DNA of 64,000 bases, from contig SEMN01001253.1 of the NCBI GenBank assembly GCA_005408345.1, positions 1 to 64,000 on the forward strand. Direction: 5' to 3'. Below, piece by piece: positions 25,080-38,055 of the stretch. A program made the translations under genes and the position numbers. The notes below the pieces were generated by a model, which saw only the letters and a list, made by a program, of their open reading frames with translations, was not told the origin of the DNA and did not search any database. Numbering within the stretch: the first letter of the stretch is position 1; each line of letters starts with the position of its first letter. This stretch comes from Macquaria australasica (taxonomy: Eukaryota > Chordata > Actinopteri > Centrarchiformes > Percichthyidae).

Positions 25080-25360
25080 TTCCAAAAATAAAGTACTTTA
25101 GATAATCTGGATAAGCTGCTGGCTTGATTCCAACCTTTCTTCTGGAAGTCCTTATCCATAGCCTCCCCAAACTCCTCCCACACCTGGGTTTCTGCTTTGG
25201 TGACCAACAAAGCTGCAGCCCTGCATGTGTCTGCTGCTTCAGGACACCCTTGGGCCAACCGAGCTGGAAAGGTCTTCTTCACCAGCTTGACAGCCTCCTT
25301 CACAAGCGGATTCTTAGGTTGCCACCACAACAGGCACTGACAACCTTCTGACCACAACTC
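25080..25360 (-). mobile_element. Fragment of a non-LTR retrotransposon (endonuclease-RT linker)
   Basis: The minus-strand frame at 25076-25357 contains L-W-W-Q-P-K-N, V-K-E-A-V, A-A-L-L-V-T-K-A-E and W-E-E-F-G-E-A-M-D-K-D-F. This order (W-W-N, K-E-A, a run of alanines and lysines, then W-E-x-F-G) is characteristic of the segment between endonuclease and reverse transcriptase in several fish LINEs. Neither catalytic domain is present. The clade cannot be fixed from so little. Sequence at 25365-25545 next to it carries a 'ggaactacttctttag' motif related to 27370-27415 and is probably a separate repeat. Confidence 0.5.
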
Positions 25361-25710
25361 CTACCAGCCGCCTCTTAAGGTGGTGATTCTTGGAGGGGTG
25401 AATTGAAAAATGACATTTGAAAAATTCACCAGTAACCCCTTTTTCCAGAGACAGTGTCCCTCTGTTACTCTGGATAATCCACAAAACATACTGTGAACAG
25501 TTTTTATAGGAACTACTTCTTTAGTAGAAAGTAGTTCCAACAAAAACTGTTGATTTCAATTGTTGTTATTGCTGAGGCTTTATTGTATGTTATTTGTGAC
25601 TTAATTTACATCCTATTGTCATTTTTGTTATCACATTGATTTGAGTTACACAGTTAGGAATTATGCATTTCAGTAGGGATGTATAAGCTCAAGCATCTAA
25701 TTTATGCACT

Positions 25711-25737
25711 GTATTGTATTGTATTGTATTGTATTGT
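25711..25737. repeat. (GTATT)5 microsatellite
   Basis: Five perfect GTATT units. On the minus strand they give an A-T-A-C-A pentamer array. Confidence 0.95.
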
Positions 25738-28456
25738 CTTTTTGGAAAAAGCAAAGCAAGCAAAATTCCATAAGAACCACCAGATTTTTCCCCTTTTGTT
25801 TAGCAGGAGAAAAACACTGTCGTAGTTCCTGAAATCAAATTGGTTACTGTCATACAAGTCAGTTACCAATATAGATATAACTGTATCCACAGAATGCCTT
25901 TTGAACATATACTGACTGATGTAGCTGTCTGGAAAATTAATGGAAGATCGTTAAAAAATTGAAATAAGAGAAATTCACTGTTGGTTTGCTCACAGATACG
26001 CGTACCTCGTGGATACTAATTTAACATGAAGTGAACAGAAGAATGCAGAATGACCCTCAATAAGCTCTTGAGTCCATGTTCAGACTGGAGGTGTTCTCAG
26101 CCCTTCCTATGGAATGCCAGCCTCTTTTCACATTCATAGTCAAAGCCTGAGGCACAGTTGCCATCTACCATATTGCATTTGTCTGTAGAGCCATCAGATC
26201 GGATACCATCAAACTGCCTAATTCCTTCCAGCACACAATCAACACAAAGCTGGCTTCATTGATGAGGACTAGTAATTGATATCCAAACACTGTCTGCCAT
26301 AAATCATGCACAGACAGCTTCTTGGACAGAGTGTATTATGTGATATCATGATATTCATTCTGAAACCACACCATGAAAAGACAGAATAATCCCAACTACA
26401 TGAAACAGATTCAGTGTGGAGGAGCAGTGATCACCCACTGATTTCTCAATATATCCTGGTCATTTCATTGGCTGAGGTGAGGAATGGAGTGATGTGTCTG
26501 TTAAGATAAAAGTATAATGTATCCATTATGTGGATCCTTAAAACATCCTGATCCTGAAAAATCTATATTTATACTTGTTTCTCATTGGTTGGCAGATTCC
26601 CTTTAAAATTATATACTGGGATGTCTCAAATATATTTTCAGTCAACTGCTTAACCACTGTTGGACATCCATGTGCAAGGTATATTCAGTTTAATCACTTA
26701 AATTTACTGATTTTCAAACCTTGCATCCATATTATTAAACAGCAGGTAACTATAGCAACAACACTAATGTTTCACACACCTGTTAATACTCACATCTGAA
26801 ACTAACTTAACCTACAATAAGTGTCCTCATTTATAAGATGATGGTGGAGGAAGTGTTGCTCATATTGCTGTGATTAAACTCACGGTGTTCTTTGCTTCCA
26901 CTTTGTCCATTCTTCTTCTTCGTCCAATATAAGCTGTAACTTAAAGTACATATACTTTTATGATGTACTTTTTTCAGCCCTGCGTAGTGTCTTGCAGGTC
27001 TTCCCTTCAGTCTCCATACTGCCTCAACAACCTCTAACAATGTTAGAGCAGGCTCTATATAGGTTGTGAGGCAAAACCCAGGGCAAAAAAATATCCATAA
27101 AGCATTCTCTGTACCACTCACAGCTTCTTGTTAAGGTGATTGCTTTGAGCGCAAGGTAATAACTGAAGGCAACTCAGGTGAGTTTATCAACATACTAACC
27201 AGCACCCTTCTCTCATATGGAATATGGTGGCTAGACTATCAGAAGACAATGATCAGAGAGATCTTGGTAAGAATATTGACATGAACAATAAAAGTAAGGG
27301 GGACAAAACTGGGATTACGGTAGAAATTACGCCCTTGTTCCCATTAATGTGGATAATCCACAGACCCCAATGTGGTCAGTTTTCACTGGAACTACTTTTT
27401 ACCAAAGAAAAAAATCCTAAACACAATAGGTCTATATAATATTTCTAAACATGAAAACAATATCCATTAGCTATACCCACTTATCCTTTAGAGGGTTGTG
27501 GGGGGATGGAAACAATCCCTGCTGACATTGATACATAAAAAATTTGTCTTTTTCAAACTAGCTGTTACTGTGAGATAATTATCAATTAATATAACTAATT
27601 GTTATTGATTCCAGTGCAACCCCATATACAGTGATTGGAATACAATAGCTGCCAGTAATCTAAAACAGTAGCCAGTATAGCATGCATATGCAACACTTGG
27701 GGTCACAAATTATGCACAAGAATTGTGCTAAACGCTAACATGCTCACAACATGAAAAAAACAACATGGTAACTGGATACTGCATTTCAAAATGGAATCCA
27801 TTCACTTGAATGAAAATTGCTCACCAAGCACATGAGGAAAAAAATCTTATGTCATAGATTCTCCCTTTTTATACTTACTTACTTTTACTACTTTTTGATT
27901 TATTAAAAAAACAAACAGAATAAGAACAATTTCAGTGCTAACAACTGCTTCACTGTTACATTTGTACATATGACAAATAAAGAACGTGACTTGACTAAGC
28001 ACCAGAGGTTGGACCACCAGAGGCTGCAGTTAAACATTTTAATGACATTCTTTTACACAGTTATCCCTGTTCACACTCAGTTCACAATATATATATTTAG
28101 AATTTTTGGTGTAAATAAAATACAGAAACACTTGAATAAAATACATTCATAAATTCTCGTACAATTTCAAATCAACACTTCTAAAGATTCCATGCCAATT
28201 TACTCAATACAGTGTACTGCCCAGTGCCACAAGAAGCACTGTAATTTTGTTAAAACAAATTCAGATTTCAGTCAGGTTGTGTGATGACCTAGAGCTGAAG
28301 AATGACTCAAAAATGCTTTATCATTATAGCAATATAGTGACCTAGTGCTGAAACAATTAAATGATTGATTGATTAGCTGATTGACAGAAAATTAATTGTC
28401 AACAATATCAATAATTGATTAATCGATTATGTCAATTCATTATTGTAAATTGAATA

Positions 28457-31400
28457 TAGGAGAATTAAATGTGGACTCTTAAACATCAGATCTCTCTCAT
28501 CTAAAGCTGTTCTAGTAAACGATCTAATATCAGATCATAATATTGATTTATTTTGTCTTACTGAAACCTGGCTGTGTCAAGGTGAATATGTTAGCCTAAA
28601 TGAATCCACTTCCCCCAGTCACATTAATACTCACATTCCTCGAGGCTCAGGCCGAGGAGGTGGAGTTGCAGCCATCTTCGACTCAAGCCTATTAATCAAA
28701 CCTAAACCTAAACTAAATTATAACTCGTTCGAAAGCCTTGTTCTTAGCCTTTCACACCCAACCTGGAAACACTACAGCCAATTCTATTTGTTATAGTGTA
28801 CCAAGCTCCTGGACCGTACTCTGAATTTTTATCTGAATTCTCAGAGTTCTTATCAGGTTTAGTCCTTAAAACAGATAAAATAATTATTGCAGGTGATTTT
28901 AATATTCATGTGGATGTAGAAAATGATACTTGGTGCTGCGTTTATCTCATTATTAGATTCGATTGGCTTCTGTCAGAGTGTACATAAACCCACTCACTGT
29001 TTTGACCACACCCTCGACCTTATTCTTGTTTATGGCATTGAAATTGAACATCTAATAGTCTTTCCACAGAATTCTTTTTATCAGACCATTTTTTATTAAC
29101 TTTTGAATTCCTATTACTGGACTACACGCCATTAGGCAAACATTCCTACACTAGATGTCTATCTGATAGTGCTGTAGCTAAATTTAAGGAAGTGATTCCA
29201 TCAGCATTAAATTCAGTTCCATGTCTCAATCATGACTTAGTGGCTCCTTATGCTGGCTAGTCCTCCCAAATTGATCATCTTTGTTGATAGTGCCTGGAAG
29301 CTCCTCTGAGTGCTTGCTCGACTCTATGGCCTCTAAAAAAGAAGATAATAAAACAGGAGGTTAGCTCCATGGTATAACCCGCAAACCCGCAAATTAAAAC
29401 AAACATCGCGAAAACTTGAAAGGAATTGGCGTTCCACCAATCTGGAAGAATCACGTTTAGCCTGGCAAGATAGTCTTAGAATTTATAGGAAGGCCCTCCG
29501 TAATGCCAGAGCAGCCTACTACTCATCATTAATAGGGGAAAATAAGAACAACCCCAGGTTTCTGTTCAGCACTGTAGCCAGGCTGACAGAGAGTCACAGC
29601 TCTGTTGAGCCATGTATTCCTATAGACCTCAGTAGTAATGACTTTGAGCTTCTTTAATGATAAAATTCTAACTATTAGAGACAAAATTCAGCACCTCCTG
29701 CCCTCAGTTGGTACTGGCTTATCTTCAAACACAGGAACCTTAGAAACAACTGTAAAACCTGTACATTTAGACTGCTTTTCTCCCATCAACCGTAATCAAC
29801 TAACTTCCATGATTTCCTCATCTAAGCCATCAGCGTGTCTCTTAGACCCCGTCCCAACTAGGCTGCTTAAAGAAATTTTATCCTTAGTTAGCATTTCTTT
29901 ACTAGATATGATCAATCTGTCCTTATTAAAGGCCATGTGCCACAGTCCTTTAAAGTAGCTGCAATTAAACCTCTTCTTAAAAAGCCCTCTTGATCCAGGG
30001 GTTTTGTCAAATTATAGACCTATATCTAACCCTCCTTTTCTCTCTAAGATCCTTGAGAAAGCAGTCGCCAATCAGTTGTGTGACTTTCTACACAACAACA
30101 AGCTGTTTGAGGATTTTCAGTCAGGATTTAGAGTGCATCATGGCACAGAGACAGCACTGGTGAAAGTTACAAATGACCTGCTAATTGCATCCGACAAAGG
30201 ACTTGTCTCTGTACTTGTCTTACTAGATCTTAGTGCCGCATTCGATACCATTGACCATCACATTCTATTACAGAGACTAGAACATTTAATTGCCATTAAA
30301 GGCACTGCACTAAGCTGGTTTAAATCCTATTTATCAGATCGATATCAGTTTTGTACGCGTTAATGATGAATCCTCTATGCACCAAAGAGTTAGTCACGGG
30401 GGTTTCCACAAGGTTCTGTGCTTGGATAATTGATTCTCTATTTACCTTATATGCTTCCTTTTAGGCAAGCTATTATTAAGGCACTCCATAAGTACTAATT
30501 GTTATGCAGATGATACCCAATTGTAATTTATGATCAAACGAAGCCAGATGAAACCAATCAATTAAGCTAAACTTCGTGCCTTGGGCAGCATAAGGAGCCT
30601 GGATTGATATACGAGTACGATGTTAAGCTCAATAAAACCAGGATTATTGTACTTGGCTGATTGCACCCAAAACACATTATCTAGAATGCTATAGTTTCTC
30701 TAGATGGCATTGCCCTGGCCTCCAATGAGGCATCCAGGAATCTTGGAGTTATCTTTGATCAGGATATGTCCTTTAACTCCCAAATAAAACAAACTTCCAA
30801 GAACTGCCTTTTTCGGTTGCGTAACATTGCAAAATCGGACACATCCCCATCTCAAAAGATGCAGAAAACTAGTCCATGCATTTGTTATTCTAGGCTGTGG
30901 ACTATTACGCAGCCTCTCTCTATTATCAGGTTGCCCCAATAAATCCCTTAAGACTCTCCAGCTGATTCAGAATGCTGCGGCACGTTTACTGACAAGAACC
31001 AGAAAAAGAGAACATATTTCTCCAATATTAGCTTCTCTACACTGGCTCCCTGTAAAATCCAGGATAGAATTTAAAATCCTTCTCCTCACCTTCAAAGCCC
31101 TAAATGTTCAGGCACCATCATATCTTAAAGAGCTCATAGTACCCTATTACCCCACTAGAGCACTGCACTCCCAGAATGCAGGGTTCCTTGTAGTTCCTAG
31201 AGTATCTAAAAGTAGAATGGGAGCCAGAGCCTTCAGCTATCAAGCTCCTCTCCTGTGGAACCAGATCCCAGTTTGTGTACGGGAGGCGGACAACCTCCTC
31301 ACATTTAAGAGTAGGCTTAAGACTTTCCTCTTTGATAAAGCTTATAGTGGGGCTGACTCAGGTGACTAGGCCCCCCCTTGTTGTACTGGCTATATTTCAG

Positions 31401-31920
31401 ACTGCCTGAAGTTTACCACCTGATGCACTGGCTCCTTTCCCTCTCTTTTCTCTCCATCTGGCAAGCCCTCACTCCTTCCCATCGATGCTTGTGATTCAAC
31501 TTTTCTTCCCGTGGTTGCCTTTCTCTCCTCTCTCTCTCTCTCCCTTCTGTTTGCTCTGCAGTGCTACCTCTGGGCTGTGGGGGTCTGGTCCATTCCATTC
31601 CTTCCCTCTTCTTCCATTTCTATTTCCTTCCTTCCTTCTCTTTCCTCCTGCTCTCTCTCTCCCGCTTCCCCCCCTTCCCCCTTCAACCCAACCGGTCGAG
31701 GCAGATGACCGCCCACCTAGAGCCTGGTTCTGCTCGAGGTTTCTACCTGTTAAAAGGGAGTTTTTCCTTGCCACTGTCGCATAGTGCTTGCTCATGGTGG
31801 GAACTGTTGGGTCTCTGTAAATATAAAGAGTCGGTCTAGACCTGCTCTATTCGAAAAAGTGCCCTGAGATAACTTTGTTATGATATGGCGCTATATAAAT
31901 AAAACTGAATTTAATTGAAT
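28457..31920 (+). mobile_element. 5'-truncated L2-type LINE, same family as 3251-7070, heavily indelled
   Basis: The + strand copy starts near 'ataggagaattaaatgtgga', which corresponds to about 6842 of the other copy, so some 230 bases of its 5' end are missing. It carries endonuclease remnants (28.5-29.3 kb, G-D-F-N-I-H near 28890), RT pieces (30004-30363, D-L-S-A-A-F-D-T-I-D-H), a surviving Y-A-D-D at 30513-30524, and an open C-terminal part (about 30980-31369, H-W-L-P-V, L-W-N-Q-I-P). Between about 30360 and 30960, and again near 29220-29340, small indels and substitutions are far denser than elsewhere. The 3' tail ends 'aaaactgaatttaattgaat'. The 10-base direct repeat 'aattgaatat' flanks it (28448-28457 and 31913-31922). 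It could be a target-site duplication, but the family tail itself contains 'ttgaat'. Confidence 0.9.
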
Positions 31921-33994
31921 ATCTTTGGTTTTTAGAGCTGTTGGTTGAACAAAATGTTGTAGATTAAATGACATCGATTAATAGAAAAAAGTATCAACAG
32001 ATTAAATGGTACTGAAAATAAATGCAGCTCAAGAGTGAGTATAGGGACTGAATATGTTTACATACTACATTTTAATGTCGATTTTTATATAACCCACCAG
32101 GATTTCATAGTCATTTATTTTTAACTGATTTGCAGAACAAGCAAGTTATTCATAAATCTCATTTCCAGTCAGCAGGGCCAGTAAAACACCTAACAGCAGG
32201 AAACAGCTGAGGGAAGTCAATACTGCATTGCTACACAATAAAATACATTAAAAGCATGGGTGTATAGACCAGACTTTTCTTTTAATCATTTATAAGGCTG
32301 ACTACCAGGCAGGGTGAGCTTGTTGAAGGACACTCCACAATTAGAGCCAATTATGTCCTAATCAATGAAGGAGATTAACATTCTCCAATGAAAATCTGAT
32401 AACAGCTTAACAGCCAGGGAGGTCAACCTGAACCCTCTCTATTCGTCTCCATTACTGAGGAAAGAAGGGCAGCACGAGGGGTTTGAAGACAGGGAGAGAA
32501 ACACAAAAAGACAATAATGACAAGTGTATCTGCAGGGTTCAGAGAGACTTTTTAAGACCTTAGTAATCTTCAGGGTAGAGTTTAAGATCAATTTCTAATC
32601 TGTGAAACTACAGTGTACCAAGAAGAACACTGCAGGACATATATGAATGAAATAATAATCTAAAGCTCCTCCGACGGGATTAACATTATAGGGGGAGGTA
32701 GGGAATTAAGTATTTTTTTCCGATGTCAGTTGGTTCCTAAATAGGCCTATACGTTGGTGTTAACATGTTTCCCGTCTATCAGATGATTTACTCCAGCCAA
32801 TTTTATTTTAAAAGAAAAGAAATGGAAGGACAAGGAGCGCTTCCCACAGAAAAAACTCAGAGATACACTTTAAAATGCAAGGACGTCACTCTGGATGTAA
32901 TTTAATTGCAGGAGGACAAGCCAGTTCACAGAAAAACAGAAGGCAATTGTGGCCGTAATTATTACTGGGAAGGGGGTGACAAATTACCCACATACACGCT
33001 CCGGACGGGATTAAAATCACTGTCCAGTTCAAATGGGGCTTAAATGCACAGTATCTAATATCTACCGCTATGGGTCTCTCAGTCTAAACAATAACAAAAT
33101 TATTTATTCAAGTTGCATTTGGTCACGTTTAATCATGTAATTCTAATCAAATAGCCCCAAGTAACGTTAGCTAACGTAACATTTACTTGCAAACTTACCA
33201 TTAGATGAGTCGACTACCCATACAGCTACTGTAGCTAACGTTATGTGGTGAATTCAATCGCGGGGTAGCTGAGCGCTGTTATCTGCAGTAAGAACAATAA
33301 CACTAAAAATAACACATTAGCCTGTTGAATGTTGTACGTTATAACGTTACCATACGCATTAGCTTGGTGGCTGGGGTGAGCCACTTGTCATAGTAGTACA
33401 TTGTGAACTAGATCGATATTGAAATATCATGTCAATAAATTAGCTCTCTACTGGATTACTGTGTTGCAAATGGCAATTAATTAAAAACGTATGCTGTAAA
33501 AAACACTATTACTGTTACTGAGTATAATTCTGTGACATTGTATTCCTTCCTTCCCCACTCTCTGACGTATCATCTGGTGTTTCTCCATAAGTTATAGCAA
33601 CTAGAGGGGGTAAAGGGCATATGACGCCATTGACAGGTGACCAAATGAAACGCACCATTACCTTGAATACAATTCCAGATTTCTCTGGATTTGAACATTG
33701 CTGGAAAGATTTGGGATAATGTAAGTACACAGCTCAACAAAATATATAACATAGGTCTAATTGTTTTTAGACATTTGCGGAAATGTTACATATCATGCCT
33801 TTTAAGAGTGGACATGCAGTGTAAAGAAACTTGCCATGACACTGAAAAAATAGAACTTCTCACAAGTAGATTTACTTCATTACTCTGTAGTGGTATAGAA
33901 TTTATCTTATTTATCTGAAGCCTCGTTCCAGTCTTTAAAATCCCAGTTTACCGTAATACAACTTTTGAAATGAACAACAAACAATAGATTTAAT

Positions 33995-34200
33995 CTTTTT
34001 ACGGATGGCAATGTCTGTCCGTCCACCATTTCAACAACTGTTGGATGGATTGCCATGAAATGAGGTACAGACATTCACGTTCCTTTCAGGATGAATTGAC
34101 TTTTCATCTAGCACCATCATCAGGTCCTGCAACAATAATGACATTCCCATCAGCCTCAGCTGTACTTTGTGTTTTCAGACAGCAGTTACTGCTAGCTGTC
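33995..34200 (+). repeat. Interspersed repeat ('ttggatggattgccatgaaa' family)
   Basis: Holds 'caacaactgttggatggatt', 'gccatgaaatgaggtacaga' and 'cattcacgttcc'. Relatives are at 52750-53010 (same orientation, 'cgacaactattggatggatt'), 38995-39180 and 41300-41460 (opposite), and more distantly 61005-61075. Common in fish; class not assigned. Confidence 0.6.
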
Positions 34201-34259
34201 TGAAGACTATGTCATGGTGAAAACCAGTTGGGTGCAGTGACTGTTCAGCTTCCCAGAGT

Positions 34260-34580
34260 TGTCACCCTGGTCGTCACACAGTGAATTTGGCAAGTTTTGT
34301 GCCATTGGCCTGTACAGAGACCAAAACCAAAAGATTGTTTGTCAAGAAATAGTTCCAACTTCCACTAAAACCACAAATTGTTGTTTTCACATTTCTTTTT
34401 CTGTACAAGTTAAACGAGATACAACGTGTTAATCAGTGAGCTTTAGAGGTGTTGGTAGGTGTATTTTTTTCCAGTCTTTATGCTAAGCTAGGCTAACTGT
34501 ATCTGATGATCTTGTCATCTCATTTTTGGAAGGAAAGCAAATAAGCATGTTAACAAAAACTTGAAACTATTCCTTTAATA
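34260..34580 (+). repeat. Interspersed repeat copy 2 ('tttatgctaagctagg' family)
   Basis: Same family and orientation as 13250-13515, ending 'gaaactattcctttaatac'. It follows directly on the repeat at 33995-34200. Confidence 0.6.
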
Positions 34581-35369
34581 CATGCTTTTTGGATCATAAA
34601 TGTTTGATAGAAATTATTTTACTGGATTAGAAGAGGAAGGAATATCAGGCTGCTGATTGATTGTGCTGTGAAAGTACAGAAACGTTGATGACGTGAAAAT
34701 TTGCTCACTGTGCTGATCTATTTGTATGATTGGCTACTTGAAGGGTTGCTGTAGGCTGTGATTGGTTACTCAGTTCCGCACTCATATCTGCCATAACTAG
34801 ACCGTAGGATACCATGTGTTGGCTTGTTTGTTCATTTCAGGAGTTGCTAAACCTGCTTGTTTATTGTTAGTCTGCTCTTTTGTCCGAGCCTTTATATGTT
34901 TTATTATGTGAGTAACAGCAATCATTTTTACTAAAAAGATTAATGACATCTGGACTTACCTGAGAGTGCTTTTAAGATTAAGTAAATGGGGGATATTCTC
35001 AATCAACACAACTTCTGGGTATAAGCATAAAGTTTTTCAGTGTGTGTACTCTGTGTTGTCTGACCCTTGTTACCTCACCTGAGGACACAGTCAATCCAAC
35101 TTTAGGAGACCCGACAGGCATTTGTCTGATACTAACAAGGCCTGTATTCATCTGGCCGCTGATATGAACCATTGGACAGCCAATGGCTGTGTAAGGTCAA
35201 GGGAATAAAGTGATTAGAGGGACTTTCGAATGCATTAACAAAGTCTCATGACTGACGACTAGCTGCCTTGTAATCATCCATCATAGCTCCTGAGCTGGCC
35301 TCGTCATTGTAGAAAGACTGGCTTTATTTATGTAAGGTGTAACACATGCCCTTCCTGTCTGTGCCTCAG

Positions 35370-35487
35370 GTGTGACGAGTGCCGTCTCTGCTATCACTTC
35401 GGATGTCTGGACCCCCCACTGAAGAAATCCCCCAAGCAGACGGGATATGGCTGGATCTGCCAGGAGTGTGACACATCTTCCTCCAAG
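35370..35487 (+). CDS. phf14: phf14 exon: core and end of the last PHD finger
   Basis: A 118-base exon after 'cctgtctgtgcctcag' and before the donor GTGAGT at 35488. The first base completes AGG (R), and the exon then reads CDECRLCYHFGCLDPPLKKS followed by PKQTGYGWICQECDTSSSK. With the previous exon's C-T-T-C this supplies the remaining ligands of a C4HC3 PHD finger: C-D-E-C (third and fourth cysteines), H of C-Y-H-F, C of F-G-C, and the final W-I-C-x-x-C pair, preceded by the conserved tryptophan. All eight zinc ligands are present. The sequence is essentially that of PHF14 in other vertebrates, as I remember it. PHF14 acts in the nucleus as a histone-tail reader and has been found in a complex with HMG20A, TCF20 and RAI1. 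Confidence 0.97.
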
Positions 35488-37499
35488 GTGAGTGTGTACT
35501 GTATGTGTGTACATGTCTCATTTAGGGTAGGGCTGGTCTACTTGACATCTCTCATCATGACAGTATTTTGCTATGATATAGTTTGTGTTTGTTTTGACTT
35601 GTGTACTTATTTGGTAAAAATTGATTGATGAAAAATGAATATTTGGTTTATTTTTCTGCAGTGATAGCACCCCCTACATTGTTGGGTTTTTGTTGGGGTT
35701 TTTTTTGGTACTTTTCACCAAATGGGAGATATCATGGCAGTCACAAATTAGCAATATCTCTGACTCTAAATTACAACTGGGACATTGACATGAACATTTG
35801 TTCCCTCTCAGCAGTTCATAAACACAGTCTGAACTATATAACCTGATCAAGGCTTTACAAATTGCAGAAGAATGTAATAAGTGCTGAGGTCACAGATGGA
35901 TATACCCGAGTTTTGACAGCCCAGTCTGACTTCACCAAAACTCAACTCATGAAAGAGAGACAGCTAGTTAGACACTTTCCTTTTTGTAATGCGGGGCTAA
36001 CACAGTGCTGAGCTGAGGAGCCTGACAACAGCTCAGCAAGTGTTGAAATACATAAACAAAAGTAATGTCCAGTGGGAATCAGTGCTAACATTAGCAAGCT
36101 AGACTAACTAGCTTCCACATTTTGAGTGGAATACAAACATAACAGCACAATGGGTCCTCCAGATGTTGAGTATTGTAAATGCACAGACAGATTAAATCCC
36201 TAATGGTCACTAATTGATCACTAAATGGTCCCTAACACTAAATACAGTACTGATTGAGCACATGTGAGGGATACAGTTTAATGGAATAACACATTCAATT
36301 TCAACTCAAACAAGCAAAATTCCTATATTTTCAAGCGAAGATTTAATTTTAAACAGCTTAGAAAACCGTATGAAATAAATGTGGTTTCTTCTTGTTAAAG
36401 GTACCCTGTGGACCACTAGTGGTACCTTAGAGCAATGTTTTGATGAGCGGGTACACACGAGGACTTGTGTACGCACAATGTACCTACAGATGATTCCATG
36501 CCTTTTCACTCACACATCCCAAGGCTAACACTGTACACCTGTTCACCTGGCAAGTGCAAGTGTCCTTTCATTTATTGTACTTCTGTGAAACCTGATAAGC
36601 AACAAGACAAATACAGTACAGTAGCTGTCCATCTTAAAAATAGATCCTTAAAAGCAGGATTTAATTTTCATGAAAAAAAACAACAAATGTCATCCCTTCA
36701 CAACTATTTCTTTCTTTTTGTTTAGTTGTTTGCTTGTCTTTATTAAATTAAATTGCAATAAAGGGTAACAGTCGGCTGCCTCTCAACCTAATTGATAAAT
36801 GTATCCCCATTTCCATTTCTCTAGAAACTAGTAGTCTGTCCTAGGTTCCATCTATGTGGAGAATGGGGGCTGATTGATGCTGACACACAGGAAGTGAATT
36901 TTAAAAACCATAGTGAAAATGCTGAATCACAGTAACGAAACATTCAATTATCAAGAAAACCAAAATGTTAAAGCTCTCTTTTAATGTTAAGTGGTCCCCA
37001 TAAAAAATCTATAAGAATCAGTTTTGTTTTAAAGTGCATTTAAAGTGTGTGTACATTCAGTAGTACACACAAAACATAAAGATTTGGTAATATATTAAGT
37101 TACGTACAAGTGATTAATTTACTAAAAACAAGGCCTTAATTTTTAGGCATCTTGATGGATGGATTATCTGATTCTGGTTTCAGTCACTAGTGTTCCTTGC
37201 ATGAGCATTTCTTTCTTCCAACAGATCAAGTTATTTTCAAGACAAAAACATTTGTGATAAATCCTTGACATTGCCTCGCCCCTGGTGTTCAAGGCAATAT
37301 CATGCCATTAAGGTCAACTCTCTGTATTGGTCATCCAGATTTCATAGAACTTTAGTTACTTATCGTCAAGTGATTGTGCAACCAAGGGTTGTTGGGTTGC
37401 ATTTACCCATGAATGAAATGCAGCTTTACCACTGGTACTAGCTACATAGCTACATCCATGAAAAATAGCAACAGACAGACTTACAGAAATAATAACTGC

Positions 37500-37745
37500 T
37501 AAATCTGCATATTTCTTCAATCAACATGAAAAACTGCTCCTAGCAAATGCTACTGTAGCCACTTTGTCGACTAAAAATTACGTTGGTGGGACAGATATGT
37601 TAATCTGTACTGATGGGTTAGGGCAAAACAAAATAATCCCCCTCCAAAACAGAAATTGGCTAACATGAACACAATATCAGGCTGTATGAATGAAGTGAAA
37701 CAAAATGGCAATTCAGTCTAATATCTGGTAACTTTAAAGCCATTG
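37500..37745 (+). repeat. Interspersed repeat, inverted partner of 41710-41890
   Basis: Shares with 41710-41890, on opposite strands, the blocks 'ttggtgggacagatatgtta' / 'gatgtatctgtcccaccaac', 'gttagggcaaaacaaaat' / 'gttttgtttcgccctaact' and a 'gaagtgaaacaaaatggc' block against 'gccattttatttcacttc'. No coding potential. Confidence 0.7.
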
Positions 37746-37824
37746 TGTGTAGAATTAAAAATAATTTGAGTTTGGTGACCCCAGTGGTACTATAAAAAGA
37801 CACTGTAGCAGACGCAGTATGAAA

Positions 37825-38055
37825 AATGGACTTCACTTATATAGCATTTTTTCAACTTTAACGGTTCCCAAAGCACTTTATAGATTGGTCTCATTCACCC
37901 ATTCACACACACATTCACACACCGATGGCGACCAAGCTGCCTTGCAAGTTTCTGGCCTCCATCGGGAGCAACTTAGGGTTCAGTGTCTTGCCCAAGGACA
38001 CTTCAACATGTGGAGCTGGGTATCAAACCGCCAACCCTGGGATTAATGGAAATGT
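37825..38055 (+). repeat. Interspersed repeat ('cacttatatagcatttttt' family), copy 1
   Basis: Starts 'tggacttcacttatatagca', contains 'tcattcacccattcacacac' and 'agtgtcttgcccaaggacac', and ends near 'ccaaccctgggattaatgga'. The copy at 58160-58412 is the reverse complement. This repeat is familiar from fish genomes and its start resembles a LINE tail, but I cannot assign the family. Confidence 0.75.

Larger units (their letters stand above)
14035..35369 (+). other. phf14 intron, 21.3 kb, splitting the PHD finger
   Basis: Large intron with consensus GT and AG ends. It begins with GT/G-rich repeats (14045-14135). About 14.2-23 kb is mostly unassigned AT-rich DNA, with GC-richer unique-looking blocks near 15.9-16.1, 17.8-17.95, 18.9-19.2 and 21.64-22.2 kb. 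22.3-22.6 kb carries a 'gttagcatgctaa' repeat. 23.0-24.6 kb has a tandem duplication, microsatellites and a DNA-element remnant. 25.08-25.36 kb is a non-LTR fragment. 28.46-31.92 kb is an L2 copy. 34.0-34.6 kb carries two interspersed repeats. I see no exon within it. Confidence 0.85.

Noticed and set aside
35281..35514. 77-codon minus frame
   Set aside because: Antisense shadow of the phf14 PHD exon.
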